The position numbers were made by a program, and so were the translations under genes. The notes below the pieces were generated by a model. The model made no database searches and had not been told where the DNA came from. It worked only from the letters and a program-made list of their open reading frames with translations. Positions 63,307 to 64,000 of a stretch of 64,000 nt of DNA are shown in pieces (position 1 is the stretch's first letter; the number at the start of each line of letters is the position of its first letter). The DNA is taken from positions 1,302,001 through 1,366,000 of the forward strand of contig NZ_PHHD01000001.1 of NCBI RefSeq assembly GCF_002813445.1. Reading direction: 5' to 3'. The stretch is from Pseudomonas tolaasii NCPPB 2192 (GTDB lineage Bacteria; Pseudomonadota; Gammaproteobacteria; Pseudomonadales; Pseudomonadaceae).

Positions 63307-64000
63307 AAATGCTCGCCTCCCTCGCGCTGTGCGCCGCCGTGTTGAGCGGTGCGGTGCAGGCCGAAGAAAAAACCCTCAAGGTCTACAACTGGTTCGACTA
63401 CATCACGCCCAAGGCGCTGGACGATTTCAAGGCGCAGAACCCCGCGATCAAACTGGTGTACGACATCTTCGACACCAACGAAGCGCTGGAAGCCAAATTG
63501 CTCACCGGCAACTCCGGCTATGACGTGGTGGTGCCGTCCAACGTGTTCCTGGCCAAGCAGATCGAAGCCGGCGTGTTCCAGCCCCTGGACCGCAGCCAGT
63601 TGCCCAACTGGAACCACCTCGACCCCAAGCTGATGAAGCTGATCGAGGCCAACGACCCCGGCAACAAATTCGCAGTGCCCTACATGTACGGCACCATCCT
63701 GATCGGCTTCAACCCGGACAAGGTCAAGGCCGTGCTGGGCCCCAACGCACCGGTGGACAGTTGGGACCTGATCTTCAAGGAAGAGAACATCAGCAAGCTC
63801 AAGCAATGCGGCGTGGCCTTGCTTGATTCGCCGTCGGAAATCCTGCCGCTGGCGCTGCAGCACCTGGGCCTGGACCCCAACAGCAGCAACCCCAAGGATT
63901 ACGTCAAGGCTGAAGCGCTGTTGATGAAAATCCGCCCGTACATCACCTACTTCCACTCGTCCAAATACATGGCCGACATCGCCAATGGCGACATCTGCGT
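63303..64000 (+). CDS. Polyamine ABC transporter substrate-binding protein, N-terminal part
   Basis: The gene runs off the right edge; 232 codons are visible of an expected 360 or so. Signal peptide MKMLASLALCAAVLSGAVQA with cleavage near 20. The mature start KTLKVYNWFDYITPKALDDF and the SGYDVVVPSNVFLAKQIEAG segment are the PotF/SpuD pattern for putrescine or spermidine binding in the periplasm. Start overlaps the aphA stop, implying linked uptake and deacetylation of (acetyl)polyamines. Confidence 0.93.
   Translation, partial: MKMLASLALCAAVLSGAVQAEEKTLKVYNWFDYITPKALDDFKAQNPAIKLVYDIFDTNEALEAKLLTGNSGYDVVVPSNVFLAKQIEAGVFQPLDRSQLPNWNHLDPKLMKLIEANDPGNKFAVPYMYGTILIGFNPDKVKAVLGPNAPVDSWDLIFKEENISKLKQCGVALLDSPSEILPLALQHLGLDPNSSNPKDYVKAEALLMKIRPYITYFHSSKYMADIANGDIC

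Overview
The window looks like a chromosomal segment of a Pseudomonas of the fluorescens group. It is GC-rich, and the genes and their order match what I know of Pseudomonas chromosomes: a type VI secretion (T6SS) locus of the P. aeruginosa HSI-I type, ubiCA next to phoBR, pstSCAB-phoU, purEK and aspA. The intergenic regions carry many palindromic REP elements of the kind typical of this group. No rRNA, tRNA, CRISPR array or transposase was seen.

Region 1 (1-20519) is a complete T6SS locus in two divergent arms. The leftward arm is tagH-tssJ-tssK-tssL-tssM-tagF (tagF runs off the left edge). The rightward arm is tssA-tssB-tssC-hcp-tssE-tssF-tssG-tssH(clpV)-vgrG. The order matches HSI-I except that no tagJ lies between hcp and tssE. 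The shared 348-base gap holds a sigma-54-like promoter pointing to tssA and a perfect 12-base palindrome. hcp is set apart by a long inverted repeat upstream and a strong hairpin downstream.

Region 2 (20535-27062) is the effector payload. A DUF1795 (Eag) chaperone gene precedes a 1444-residue prePAAR-PAAR-Rhs protein with a 116-residue toxin tip of unassigned family. Behind it lie a probable immunity gene and two unrecognised small genes, all AT-rich. The stretch ends with a scrap of another reading frame and a frameshifted immunity-like gene. This is the most promising part of the window for undescribed biology.

Region 3 (27095-35909) is mainly housekeeping: HU protein, rubredoxin reductase and rubredoxin, ubiC-ubiA, a small secreted repeat protein divergent from phoB-phoR, a CNNM/CorC-type membrane protein, and a response regulator. 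Region 4 (36037-43242) is phoU-pstB-pstA-pstC-pstS. Multi-repeat PhoB boxes with 11-base periodicity lie before phoB, pstC and pstS, so PhoBR and its main target operon sit together.

Region 5 (43494-56388) has two tandem paralogous MFS transporters, an acyl-CoA thioesterase, a hexose-6-phosphate mutarotase, two small envelope proteins, purK-purE behind a terminator-containing leader, a LysR regulator divergent from aspA, an AGCS-type amino-acid symporter and an asparaginase. The aspartate, asparagine and alanine/glycine genes form a small amino-acid cluster. Region 6 (56497-64000) has a 1533-residue protein resembling the large DUF6543 (dermonecrotic-toxin-like) proteins of pseudomonads, an AraC-type regulator, an acetylpolyamine amidohydrolase and the start of a polyamine-binding protein.

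Large open frames opposite tssM, pstA-pstC, tssB-tssE and other genes are treated as high-GC shadow frames and left out.
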